47,500 bases of DNA from an uncultured Caryophanales bacterium (GTDB lineage: Bacteria; Bacillota_I; Bacilli_A; Acholeplasmatales; Anaeroplasmataceae), in contig CAMOUK010000009.1 in NCBI GenBank assembly GCA_946626535.1, positions 1-47,500 of the forward strand, given 5' to 3'. Of this stretch, positions 32,291 through 40,474 are shown in pieces. Under the pieces are notes generated by a model. It ran no database searches, was not told the DNA's origin, and saw only the letters and a list, made by a program, of their open reading frames with translations. A program made the translations under genes and the position numbers. Numbering within the stretch: the first letter of the stretch is position 1; the number at the start of each line of letters is the position of its first letter.

Positions 32291-33321
32291 TAGTTCCCCT
32301 TATTCATATGCTTACTGCGTAATTGACCACAGGCAGCATCAATATCTGTACCCTGTTCTCTTCTTAATTGAACATTAATTCTTCTTTTCTTTAATTGATC
32401 AAAGAAAGCTACCATATTATCCTTTGTTGATCTCTTATAAGGCTTTTCAATAACCTCATTATATGGAATTAAATTAACATATACATTTAAGCCATGAAGT
32501 AAATCAGCAAGCTCATTTGCGTTATCCTTTGAATCATTAATATCCTTTAATAAGATATATTCAATAGTTACTCTTCTATTAGTCTTTTCAATATAATATC
32601 TAATAGCTGAAATTAAATCTTCCATCTTATAGGCTAAAGATATTGGCATTATCTTATTTCTAATTTCATCATTTGGAGCGTGTAAGGAAATCGCTAAATT
32701 AACCTGTAATTCAAAATCGGCAAATTCCTTAATTTTAGGAACTAGACCACAAGTTGATACAGTAATATGACGGGCTCCAATTTCAAGTCCAAGTGGATTA
32801 TTAATTAATCTTAAAAAGCTTAAAACATTATCGTAATTATCAAAAGGCTCACCAATACCCATAACTACGACATGGCTGATTTTAACATTAGCTAATTTTT
32901 CAACTGTAAGTATCTGTAAAACCATCTCAGATGTCTTTAAATTTCTAAGCTTCTTTTTCATACCTGAAGCACAAAAAACACATCCCATATTACAGCCAAC
33001 TTCACTAGTAACACAAATAGAATAACCATAATCATTATTCATTAAAACTGATTCTATTAAATTACCATCAGATAATTCAAATAAGAATTTTTGAGTACCA
33101 TCGGCTGATTTTTGATGTGATTTACAATTAAGGCTTTCAAAGTAAAAATCCTTCTTTAATTGCATAATAAAATCCTTTGATAAATTAGTCATTTCATCAA
33201 ATGATTCCTTCTTATGCCTATAAAGCCATTCAATTATTTGTTTTGATCTAAAGGGCTTAAGTCCTAAACTTACTAAATAGTCCTTTAGCATTTGTTCATC
33301 ATAATCATAAATATTTTGCAT
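32290..33321 (-). CDS. rlmN: 23S rRNA/tRNA adenine-C2 methyltransferase RlmN
   Basis: A radical-SAM enzyme that methylates C2 of A2503 in 23S rRNA and A37 of some tRNAs. The 343 residues have the cluster motif C110-NMG-C114-VF-C117 and the catalytic cysteine pair C103 and C331 (DAACGQL). The Cfr-type variants are not indicated. I start at the ATG at 33321 with GGAGA upstream; the frame opens six codons earlier inside the promoter region. It is the first gene of rlmN-rsgA-rpe and has its own promoter with a very short leader. Confidence 0.96.
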   Translation of the reverse strand: MQNIYDYDEQMLKDYLVSLGLKPFRSKQIIEWLYRHKKESFDEMTNLSKDFIMQLKKDFYFESLNCKSHQKSADGTQKFLFELSDGNLIESVLMNNDYGYSICVTSEVGCNMGCVFCASGMKKKLRNLKTSEMVLQILTVEKLANVKISHVVVMGIGEPFDNYDNVLSFLRLINNPLGLEIGARHITVSTCGLVPKIKEFADFELQVNLAISLHAPNDEIRNKIMPISLAYKMEDLISAIRYYIEKTNRRVTIEYILLKDINDSKDNANELADLLHGLNVYVNLIPYNEVIEKPYKRSTKDNMVAFFDQLKKRRINVQLRREQGTDIDAACGQLRSKHMNKGN

Positions 33322-33339
33322 ATAAAATTCTCCATGCAA

Positions 33340-33368
33340 ATTATATATTATTTTTTAAAATTTAACAA
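33340..33368 (-). promoter_or_regulatory. Promoter of rlmN-rsgA-rpe
   Basis: Minus strand TTGTTA (33368-33363), 17-nt spacer, TATAAT (33345-33340). The predicted leader is only about 12 nt and consists mostly of the ribosome site GGAGAA. Confidence 0.68.
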
Positions 33369-33394
33369 GAAAAAGGTGCTTATTATTAAGCACC
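33368..33394 (-). terminator. Intrinsic terminator after the DUF4956 gene
   Basis: Minus strand GGTGCTTA-ATAA-TAAGCACC (eight pairs) followed by TTTTTCTTGTT; the tail touches the rlmN -35. Confidence 0.85.
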
Positions 33395-33425
33395 AGTTAA
33401 AAAGGATGGAGTTTGAAAGTCTTTA

Positions 33426-34109
33426 TTATAAATCTTGAGTTTGGAAATCACATCTTTCAATTAAGATTTCTAAATTACCATTTCTACATCTTAATTGATC
33501 AACAAATTCTTTCTCAAGCTTATGATCATTTAAAATAATATTATAAGTTAATTTAAACATTGAACCCATATTAGTTGATTTAACTCTAATAAGCTCATTT
33601 TCTTTAGTATATCTAGCAAATAAATCATTAAATACTTCGTTATAATCTAAATCCTCTGGAATAGTTATTTTTAATACCTTTTCTAAAGGATTTATTTTCT
33701 TTTCAAACACTCTAAATTTATCAAATAATAATAAGCATATTGCCGCAATTACTGTAAATATTATAGCATATGCCACATAGCCTACGCCTAAAGCTAAGCC
33801 TGAAGCCATAGCTATAAATATTTCAACAATCTCTTTAGCGCTACCTTGGGCAGATCTAAATCTAACAAGACCAAAGGCACCTGCAACCGCAACACCTACA
33901 CCAATATTACCATTAACAAGCATTATTACCATCGCTACGGCAACTGGTATTAATGATGTTGAGATATAAAAGCTTTTTGATGATTTTGATTTATATGAGC
34001 ATATAAATGAATATACTATACCTAATAATAATGACACACCAATAATTATAAAGAATTCACCAACTGTTATTGTACTACTGCTAAATATTGATCCGAATAA
34101 TTGTTCCAT
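33426..34109 (-). CDS. DUF4956 membrane protein
   Basis: A 227-residue protein with about four membrane helices (near 12-34, 48-68, 73-83 with VGVAVAGAFGLVRFRSAQGSAKEI, and 95-128) and a cytosolic ferredoxin-like C-terminal domain (ITIPEDLDYNEVFNDL and so on). The GLVRFR/AKEIVEIF segment is the DUF4956 signature and also occurs in MgtC-like proteins. Function is unknown, but the family goes with VTC-type polyphosphate polymerase genes and often CotH. Here the VTC gene precedes and overlaps it by 43 nt; CotH is absent. The ribosome site AAGGAGAT lies inside the VTC reading frame. Confidence 0.85.
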   Translation of the reverse strand: MEQLFGSIFSSSTITVGEFFIIIGVSLLLGIVYSFICSYKSKSSKSFYISTSLIPVAVAMVIMLVNGNIGVGVAVAGAFGLVRFRSAQGSAKEIVEIFIAMASGLALGVGYVAYAIIFTVIAAICLLLFDKFRVFEKKINPLEKVLKITIPEDLDYNEVFNDLFARYTKENELIRVKSTNMGSMFKLTYNIILNDHKLEKEFVDQLRCRNGNLEILIERCDFQTQDL

Positions 34110-34807
34110 GTTAATATCTCCTTGTTCTCATTTTCTAATTCCATTAAGTATGCTTTTCCATATTTAGAAAAGCTTGTTTTATATATTTTATTTTTAGAAA
34201 GTATTTTAGTTAACCAAAGTGGAAAGGCAAAGGCTGTCTTTATTTCCATTAATACATATCCATCATCTAAAATATGCTTTCCATCTAATGAATAGCCTAA
34301 ATCTAGATTAGTAGTTCTATATCTAATATTTTCATCTATTGTAATTCTTAAATCTGTTTTACCATCTGAATATGCTGTCCTATCGTAGATTAAAAGCATT
34401 TTAGGCTCTAAGCCATTATATTGCTTATTCATATATAATATTTCTTTTCCAATTTGAGAGGTTGGATAAATATTACCTGATATATATAAGTCAGCTTCCT
34501 TTTGATTTAAGCCAATTCTTCTTTTATAAACTATTCCATCATATTTTCTTTTAATCTCTAAATATAATTTAGAATCCTCTTTAGCAAGACCATAGCTTCT
34601 AAGCCTTAGCTTTTCTTTAAAGAATGGCTTTTCTAAAGACCTTCTTATAAGTAAGCTAGAAGGGGTATCATAATATAAGCTTTGGATTGTAGTTAGACCG
34701 TATTCATCTGCCTTAACATGATTAAATAATTCATCTTTTATATTTTCATATTGTTCTTTAGATAATAAAAATTTAACTTCGATTCTTTTAAATGTGTAAT
34801 TAATCAT
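34067..34807 (-). CDS. VTC-domain polyphosphate polymerase-like protein
   Basis: A 246-residue protein of the VTC/CYTH tunnel fold. Typical strands are visible: RIEVKFLLS, SLYYDTP, LRLRSYG, LYLEIKRKYDGIVYKRR, LLIYDRTAY, LRITIDENIRYR and VLMEIKTAF. The regular basic and acidic side chains (Arg/Lys and Glu in the tunnel) suggest an active site that handles a polyphosphate chain, as in the yeast Vtc4 core. Bacterial members are annotated as polyphosphate polymerases without firm proof. I start at the ATG at 34807 (AAGGAGG before it). A TATAAT lies at 34844-34839. The gene overlaps the DUF4956 gene by 43 nt, so the two proteins likely form one membrane system. Confidence 0.85.
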   Translation of the reverse strand: MINYTFKRIEVKFLLSKEQYENIKDELFNHVKADEYGLTTIQSLYYDTPSSLLIRRSLEKPFFKEKLRLRSYGLAKEDSKLYLEIKRKYDGIVYKRRIGLNQKEADLYISGNIYPTSQIGKEILYMNKQYNGLEPKMLLIYDRTAYSDGKTDLRITIDENIRYRTTNLDLGYSLDGKHILDDGYVLMEIKTAFAFPLWLTKILSKNKIYKTSFSKYGKAYLMELENENKEILTWNNYSDQYLAVVQ

Positions 34808-34892
34808 ATTTAATACCTCCTTCTTACTTTGTAGCCTCATTATAAAGGTCAAACCTAAAATTAACTTAAAGACAAACTAAATTAAACTTAAA

Positions 34893-34923
34893 AATAAAAA
34901 AAGACGGAAAATTATTTCCGCCT
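34893..34923 (-). terminator. Intrinsic terminator overlapping the uvrA stop codon
   Basis: Minus strand GGCGGAAA/TTTCCGTC hairpin (one G-T wobble) followed by TTTTTTTATTTTT. The left arm begins in the uvrA TAG. Confidence 0.8.
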
Positions 34924-37732
34924 ATTTTAACAATGGTTTTAAATATTTACCTGTATATGAATTTTCCACCTTAACTAAGTCCTCAGGTCTTCCAGCAAAA
35001 AGTACTGTTCCACCCTTATCTCCACCTTCAGGGCCCATATCAATAATATAATCAGCAAGCTTAATAACATCTAGGTTATGCTCAATAATAATTACTGAAG
35101 CACCTAAATCAGCTATTCTATTAATAACATTCATAAGCCTCTTAATATCATCAGTATGAAGACCAGTTGTAGGTTCATCTAATATATAAAGTGTTTTAGG
35201 AGATATTTTAGAATGTAATTCATATGCAAGCTTAATACGCTGTGCCTCACCACCAGAAAGTGTAGTTGATGACTGACCAAGTTTAATATAGCCTAAGCCT
35301 ACATCATATAATGTTTGAAGCTTAGATTTAATCTTAGGGAATGCATCAAAGAATTCTAATGCTGCCTCAACAGTCATATCAAGTACATCTGAAATATTTT
35401 TATCCTTAAATTTAATATTTAATACCTCTGATGTATATCTTTTACCCTTACATACCTCACATGGTACATAAACATCTGGCAAGAATTGCATTGAGATTCT
35501 TTTTACACCATCGCCCCAGCAGGCTTCACATCTTCCACCTTTTACATTAAATGAGAAAACACCCTTATCGTAGCCTTTTATTTTAGCATCAGTAGTTTGA
35601 CTAAATAATTCTCTAATATCATCAAATACCCCAGTATATGTGGCAGGATTTGAACGTGGAGTTCTACCTATTGGCTGTTGAGAAATATGGATAATTCTAT
35701 CGATATTTTCTAAACCCTCAATAGATGCAATTTTGCCTGGAACAATTCTTTTATTTCCATAAATATTAATATAAGCATTCTTATATAAGCACTCATTAAC
35801 TAAGCTTGATTTACCAGAGCCTGATACACCTGTAACTAATGTTACAACACCTAAAGGAAATTTAACATTTACATTCTTTAAATTATTTTCAGAAGCCTTT
35901 TTAATAGTGATATATTTACCACTTAATTTTCTTCTTTCCTTAGGTACTTCAATTTTCATCCTACCTGATAAATAATTACCAGTTATACTATTAACATTTT
36001 TACTAACCTCTTCAGGTGTTCCTTCAGCAACAACATAGCCACCATGAATACCAGCTCCAGGTCCGATATCAACTAGCCAATCAGCCTCTCTCATAGTTTC
36101 ATCATCATGTTCAACAACAATTAAGGTATTACCTAAATCCCTCATTTGTTTTAAGGTATCAATTAAGCGCTGATTATCACGCTGATGAAGACCGATAGAA
36201 GGCTCATCTAAAACATATAAAACACCAGTTAGCTGTGAGCCTATTTGAGTCGCAAGTCTAATACGCTGTGCCTCACCACCAGATAGGGTATCAGCTGATC
36301 TTGCAAGTGTTAAATATTCAAGTCCTACATTAATTAAGAATCTTAATCTATCCTTAACTTCTTTAATTGCTAGATGGCCAATAGCCATTTTTTCTTCACT
36401 TAAATTAAGGTTATTAAACCAATTATAACAATCCTCTATACTCATTGCACAAATATCAGCGATATTCTTATTCTCAATAAAGATATTTAAGACTGTGTCA
36501 TTTAATCTTTTACCTTCACAAACCTCACAAACATTTTCGACCATGAAGTTTTCAATCCAGTCTCTTATCCAATCTGAATTTGTATCATTATATCTTCTTT
36601 GGAAGGTATTTATGATACCTTCAAATTTAGCTTTTTTATCATGAATTCTTCCACTAGTTGATTTCATCTTATAATCGATAAAATCAGGAGCACCATATAA
36701 TACGATATCCTGTTTTTTCTTTTCTAACTTATTAAATGGAATATCCATATCGATATCGTAATATTTACATGTTTGTCTTAATTCCTCAGCACTTAAATTA
36801 CCTTCCTCTTGATTCTTATAAGGAATAATAGCGCCATTATTAATTGATTTATCTAAATCAATAATTAATTCTTTAGAAATAGATAGCTTCTTTCCTAAAC
36901 CATTACAAGATGGACAAGCACCTAAAGGTGAATTAAATGAAAATAATCTAGGCTCTAGATTAGCAACTGAATAGCCACAATATGGGCAGGCGTGCATTGT
37001 TGAAAAGAAATCTTCCTTATCACCAATATATGTAACACAATAGCCCTCGCTTTCCTTAACAGATGTTTCAACGGCATCAAATATTCTTTGTCTAATATCA
37101 GGCTTAATAACTAATCTATCTACAACAATAAAAATATCATGTTTCTTGTTTTTATCTAAATTAATTTCAGAATCTAAATCTAGCATTTCACCATCAACTA
37201 ACGCTCTAACATAGCCATCCTTTAAAGCCTTAGCTATAACCTGTTTATGCTCACCCTTTTGATGAAATATAACAGGAGATGTTATATAAACTCTTGAGCC
37301 CTCATCATATTTTTGAATCTTATCAACTATTTCATCGATAGTTACAGATGAAATAGGAATATGATGATTAGGACAATATGGTGTTCCAAGCCTTGAAAAT
37401 ATTACTCTTAAATAATCATATATTTCAGTTGTTGTTCCAACAGTTGATCTTGGGTTATGAGATGCAGATTTTTGGTCAATCGCAATCGCAGGTGATAAGC
37501 CTTCAATTGAATCTACATCTGGCTTTTCATTTCCACCAATAAATTGACGGGCAAAGCTAGATAAAGATTCAATAAATCTTCTTTGTCCCTCTTGGAATAT
37601 TGTATCAAAGGCTAAGGTAGATTTACCTGAACCTGATAGACCAGTCATAACAATTAATTTATTTTTAGGTAATTCTATATTTATATTTTTTAAATTATTT
37701 TCTCTGGCTCCACGAACTATAATTTTGTCCAT
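34922..37732 (-). CDS. uvrA: Excinuclease ABC subunit A
   Basis: The damage-recognition ATPase of nucleotide excision repair. At 936 residues it has normal length. It has two ABC cassettes, each with Walker A (GLSGSGKS at 31-38; GVSGSGKS in the second half) and LSGGEAQRI signatures. The zinc fingers CPYCGYS...CPSC and CEACWGDG...CEVCKGKRY are complete, and the DNA-contacting ISQQPIGRTPRSNPATYTGVFDDIR is present. The ATG has GGAGG seven nt upstream. uvrB, which usually precedes uvrA in Bacilli, is not adjacent. The promoter is at 37826-37853 and no LexA box (GAAC-N4-GTTC) is seen there. Confidence 0.97.
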   Translation of the reverse strand: MDKIIVRGARENNLKNINIELPKNKLIVMTGLSGSGKSTLAFDTIFQEGQRRFIESLSSFARQFIGGNEKPDVDSIEGLSPAIAIDQKSASHNPRSTVGTTTEIYDYLRVIFSRLGTPYCPNHHIPISSVTIDEIVDKIQKYDEGSRVYITSPVIFHQKGEHKQVIAKALKDGYVRALVDGEMLDLDSEINLDKNKKHDIFIVVDRLVIKPDIRQRIFDAVETSVKESEGYCVTYIGDKEDFFSTMHACPYCGYSVANLEPRLFSFNSPLGACPSCNGLGKKLSISKELIIDLDKSINNGAIIPYKNQEEGNLSAEELRQTCKYYDIDMDIPFNKLEKKKQDIVLYGAPDFIDYKMKSTSGRIHDKKAKFEGIINTFQRRYNDTNSDWIRDWIENFMVENVCEVCEGKRLNDTVLNIFIENKNIADICAMSIEDCYNWFNNLNLSEEKMAIGHLAIKEVKDRLRFLINVGLEYLTLARSADTLSGGEAQRIRLATQIGSQLTGVLYVLDEPSIGLHQRDNQRLIDTLKQMRDLGNTLIVVEHDDETMREADWLVDIGPGAGIHGGYVVAEGTPEEVSKNVNSITGNYLSGRMKIEVPKERRKLSGKYITIKKASENNLKNVNVKFPLGVVTLVTGVSGSGKSSLVNECLYKNAYINIYGNKRIVPGKIASIEGLENIDRIIHISQQPIGRTPRSNPATYTGVFDDIRELFSQTTDAKIKGYDKGVFSFNVKGGRCEACWGDGVKRISMQFLPDVYVPCEVCKGKRYTSEVLNIKFKDKNISDVLDMTVEAALEFFDAFPKIKSKLQTLYDVGLGYIKLGQSSTTLSGGEAQRIKLAYELHSKISPKTLYILDEPTTGLHTDDIKRLMNVINRIADLGASVIIIEHNLDVIKLADYIIDMGPEGGDKGGTVLFAGRPEDLVKVENSYTGKYLKPLLK

Positions 37733-37825
37733 ATAATTACCTCCTTTTTATTCCTTCATTAATTCAGTCTTACCAACTCTTTTTTTCTGCCAATAAACAT
37801 ATCATATCACAACTTTTCACAATAT

Positions 37826-37853
37826 ATTATACCACATTCATTTTTTACGCAAA
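37826..37853 (-). promoter_or_regulatory. Extended -10 promoter of uvrA
   Basis: Minus strand TGGTATAAT (extended -10, hexamer 37831-37826) with a poor TTTGCG at -35. The leader is about 85 nt. Confidence 0.55.
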
Positions 37854-37865
37854 TTTATTTTCGCA

Positions 37866-37890
37866 AAAATAAAACGGTCAATGACCGTTT
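37866..37890 (-). terminator. Intrinsic terminator overlapping the tetR stop codon
   Basis: Minus strand AAACGGT-CATTG-ACCGTTT followed by TATTTTTG. The TAA of the regulator lies in the left arm. Confidence 0.78.
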
Positions 37891-38455
37891 AATTAATACT
37901 ATGACACATTATATTCATTACACTAGCAATTCCTTCACCTATCTCATCTAATGTTTGAGGAATCTTTCCTTTGAAATAATCGACAAATAGATGAATTGTT
38001 CCATTAGTAATAAAATCTATTTCTGCCTTTCTTTTCTTCTCATCCTTTGATAAGAAATTAATTCTAACATCATTATTTACTGCTTCATTACACATATCTT
38101 TAAGCTCATCAATAAATCTAATTTGATAATTTGAATTAATTATCTTTTTATAAATATCTTCATTTTCCTTTAATAAATTAATTAACTTTCTAATATATGT
38201 TGGATAATTTAGATTATGTGAATGCATATAATCCTGAAGTATTCCTTTAAGGAAATTAATTATTTCTATTTCAAGTTCCTCTTCAACTGCGTAAATATCT
38301 TGATAATGAGCATAGAATGTTGATTTAGAAATATCTGCTCTTTCTACAATCTCTTTTACTGTAATCTTATTAATATCATTCTTTTCTAGCAATAAATCGG
38401 CAAATGCTTTTTGAATTGCCTTTTTATTTTTTATAGAATTTCTGTAAACTGCCAT
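37889..38455 (-). CDS. TetR/AcrR-family regulator of the adjacent ABC operon
   Basis: A 188-residue protein with an N-terminal TetR helix-turn-helix (about 10-55; ITVKEIVERADISKSTFYAHY) and a helical C-terminal ligand and dimer domain of the TetR_C_8-like type (YIRKLINLLKENEDIYKKII). It is divergent from two ABC ATPase genes with 166 nt between. Large inverted repeats in that gap are likely its operators, so it probably represses the transporter and itself until an effector binds. The effector is unknown; such local pairs often answer to toxic compounds that the transporter exports. Confidence 0.88.
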   Translation of the reverse strand: MAVYRNSIKNKKAIQKAFADLLLEKNDINKITVKEIVERADISKSTFYAHYQDIYAVEEELEIEIINFLKGILQDYMHSHNLNYPTYIRKLINLLKENEDIYKKIINSNYQIRFIDELKDMCNEAVNNDVRINFLSKDEKKRKAEIDFITNGTIHLFVDYFKGKIPQTLDEIGEGIASVMNIMCHSIN

Positions 38456-38470
38456 ATGATAACGCCTTCA

Positions 38471-38590
38471 TTTCGTACTATTTTCAAACAATAGTCCAAT
38501 ATCATACTAAAGTGCAAATATTGACTATTGTTTTCTTTTTCGTATAGATTATAATCATTTATGTTCAAAAAGTCAAACTCGAGTACGAAA
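38471..38590. promoter_or_regulatory. Operator region between tetR and the ABC operon
   Basis: Three copies of an ACTATTG-like half-site occur: ACTATT at 38477-38482, CAATAGT (inverted) at 38489-38495 and GACTATTG at 38523-38530. The latter two extend to a 16-17 nt imperfect inverted repeat (38486-38502 and 38518-38533, 15-nt gap). A second pair, TTTCGTAC (38471-38478) and GTACGAAA (38583-38590), brackets the whole promoter region. Confidence 0.6.
38528..38555 (+). promoter_or_regulatory. Promoter of the dual-ATPase ABC operon
   Basis: TTGTTT (38528-38533), 16-nt spacer, TATAAT (38550-38555). The -35 lies in the right arm of the inverted repeat, so a bound repressor would block it. Confidence 0.6.
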
Positions 38591-38621
38591 TTGTACTTCA
38601 GTATTATAAGGAGGTTTAAAA

Positions 38622-39554
38622 ATGAGTGTAATTGAAGTAAATCATTTAACAAAGGATTATGGTTCTGGTCGTGGTGTATTCGACGTTTCATTTCAAATAA
38701 ACCAAGGCGAGGTTTTTGGATTCTTAGGTCCAAATGGCGCAGGTAAATCTACAACCATCAGACATCTTATGGGTTTTTCCCATCCAGATAGTGGAAACAC
38801 TAAAATATTAGATAAGGATTCATTTACTGAATATAGCCAAATATTAAATAATGTTGGATATATTCCAGGTGAAATAGCCCTACCTCAAGGCTTAACAGGA
38901 TATGAATTCATTAAAATGATGCAGGATATGTATCATATTCATGATGATGAGATGTTACAAAAAATGCTTAATATGTTTGAACTTAAAGATAATGTATTAA
39001 AAGGCGATACTAAGCATATGAGTTTAGGTGTTAAAAGAAAACTTGCAATTGTAACAGCCTTTATGTCAGACCCTCAGGTTCTAATACTTGATGAACCTAC
39101 ATCAGGTCTAGATCCGGTTATGCAACAACGCTTCATCGATTTTATTGTTGAAGAAAAGAAAAGAGGAAAAACAATTCTTCTTTCTTCTCACATATTCTCA
39201 GAGGTTGATGCAACATGCGATAGAATCGCTATTATAAAGGATGGAAAAATAGTATCTGAGTTTATTGCTGATGATTTAAAGCATAATTCAATTAAGCAAT
39301 ATAGAATTATATTTAATTCAAATGATGATTATAAAAAATTTAAAGATAATTATGATAATAAAATCATTAATATCTTAAAGGATAATGAAAATGAAAATAA
39401 ATTATTTATTTCATGTGATGATAAAAATATTAATGATGTAATTAATTATTTATCTAATTTCGAAATAAAAGAATTTAATAACATTAAAGAAACCTTAGAG
39501 GATTATTTCATGAAATTTTATAAAGAAGATAAAGAATTTGGAGGTAATTTCTAA
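38622..39554 (+). CDS. ABC transporter ATP-binding protein (first of a pair)
   Basis: A 310-residue ATPase of the ABC-2 (drug/antibiotic export) type. Walker A GPNGAGKS is at 36-43, the Q-loop region is near GYIPGEIALP, the signature is degenerate (MSLGVKRK instead of LSGGQ), Walker B is LILDEPTSGLDP and the switch histidine is in LLSSHIF. A lysine/asparagine-rich C-terminal domain of about 80 residues follows. AAGGAGG lies upstream of the ATG. It overlaps the next ATPase by one base (TAATG), and both are similar throughout, pointing to a tandem duplication. The pair likely forms a heterodimer on the permease. Confidence 0.92.
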   Translation: MSVIEVNHLTKDYGSGRGVFDVSFQINQGEVFGFLGPNGAGKSTTIRHLMGFSHPDSGNTKILDKDSFTEYSQILNNVGYIPGEIALPQGLTGYEFIKMMQDMYHIHDDEMLQKMLNMFELKDNVLKGDTKHMSLGVKRKLAIVTAFMSDPQVLILDEPTSGLDPVMQQRFIDFIVEEKKRGKTILLSSHIFSEVDATCDRIAIIKDGKIVSEFIADDLKHNSIKQYRIIFNSNDDYKKFKDNYDNKIINILKDNENENKLFISCDDKNINDVINYLSNFEIKEFNNIKETLEDYFMKFYKEDKEFGGNF

Positions 39555-40474
39555 TGGATTTAAAAAATGAAGGATTAATTGAAATTAAAAATCTTACAAA
39601 AGATTACGGGAATCAAAGAGGAATATTTGATATTAATTTATCAATTAATAAAGGTGAAATGATAGGCTTTGTTGGAACAAATGGTTCTGGTAAAACTACT
39701 ACCATTCGTTCAATCCTAGGCTTCATCAAACCAACAAGTGGTTCTGCCTATGTTAATGGATTAGAATCTTGGAAATATCAATCTGAAATTGCAAAGCTTG
39801 TTGGCTATGTTCCAGGTGAAATCGCATTTCCTGATTTAAAAACAGGAACTAACTTTTTAAAGAGCCAAGCAGAATATAAAAGTATTAATGATTTAAGCTA
39901 TGCAGATTCATTAATTAAAGAATTACAGTTAGATCCTAAAGCTAATTTAAAAAGAATGAGTAAGGGTATGAAGCAAAAGACAGCATTGGTTGCTGCCTTA
40001 ATGGCTGATTCTCCAATAATTATTTTAGATGAACCTACAACGGGACTTGACCCATTAATGAGAGATGCCTTCCTAGATATTATTAAAAAAGAGCATAAAA
40101 AAGGTAAAACAATATTTATGTCTTCTCACATGTTTAATGAAATGGAGGAAACATGTGATAAGGTAGCATTAATTTCTGATGGTCATATCATAGATATAGC
40201 TGATATGAATCAAATTAGAAATAGAGATCTAGTAGATTTCAAAATTGAATTTAAAGATAAGGAATCATTTATTAAATTTAAAGATTTAAATTTCAATATT
40301 ATTCGTACTCAAGAAAATTATAATCAATATACTGTTCAAATTAAAAAGGCTGAAATAAATGATTTATTTAAAGCTTTAAAAGGCTTAAATGTTAAATTTA
40401 TTTCAGAGGTTAAATACACATTAGAAAAGCATTTTAAAGAAGTTATGGAGGAAAAACAAAATGAAAACAACTAA
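39554..40474 (+). CDS. ABC transporter ATP-binding protein (second of a pair)
   Basis: A 306-residue ATPase similar to the preceding one (NLTKDYGNQRGIFDI versus HLTKDYGSGRGVFDV). Walker A GTNGSGKT is at 41-48, the signature is MSKGMKQK, Walker B is IILDEPTTGLDP and the switch histidine is in FMSSHMF. The catalytic glutamates of both proteins are intact, so neither cassette looks dead. It carries an eight-residue N-terminal extension. It overlaps the permease gene by 14 nt, with GGAGG for the permease inside this frame. Confidence 0.92.
   Translation: MDLKNEGLIEIKNLTKDYGNQRGIFDINLSINKGEMIGFVGTNGSGKTTTIRSILGFIKPTSGSAYVNGLESWKYQSEIAKLVGYVPGEIAFPDLKTGTNFLKSQAEYKSINDLSYADSLIKELQLDPKANLKRMSKGMKQKTALVAALMADSPIIILDEPTTGLDPLMRDAFLDIIKKEHKKGKTIFMSSHMFNEMEETCDKVALISDGHIIDIADMNQIRNRDLVDFKIEFKDKESFIKFKDLNFNIIRTQENYNQYTVQIKKAEINDLFKALKGLNVKFISEVKYTLEKHFKEVMEEKQNENN

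Noticed and set aside
37733..37888. LexA/SOS box upstream of uvrA
   Set aside because: No GAAC-N4-GTTC palindrome is present between the promoter and the start codon.
38431..38733. Minus-strand open frame across the tetR/ABC intergenic region
   Set aside because: It runs over the operator, the promoter and the start of the ABC gene and contains no ribosome site.
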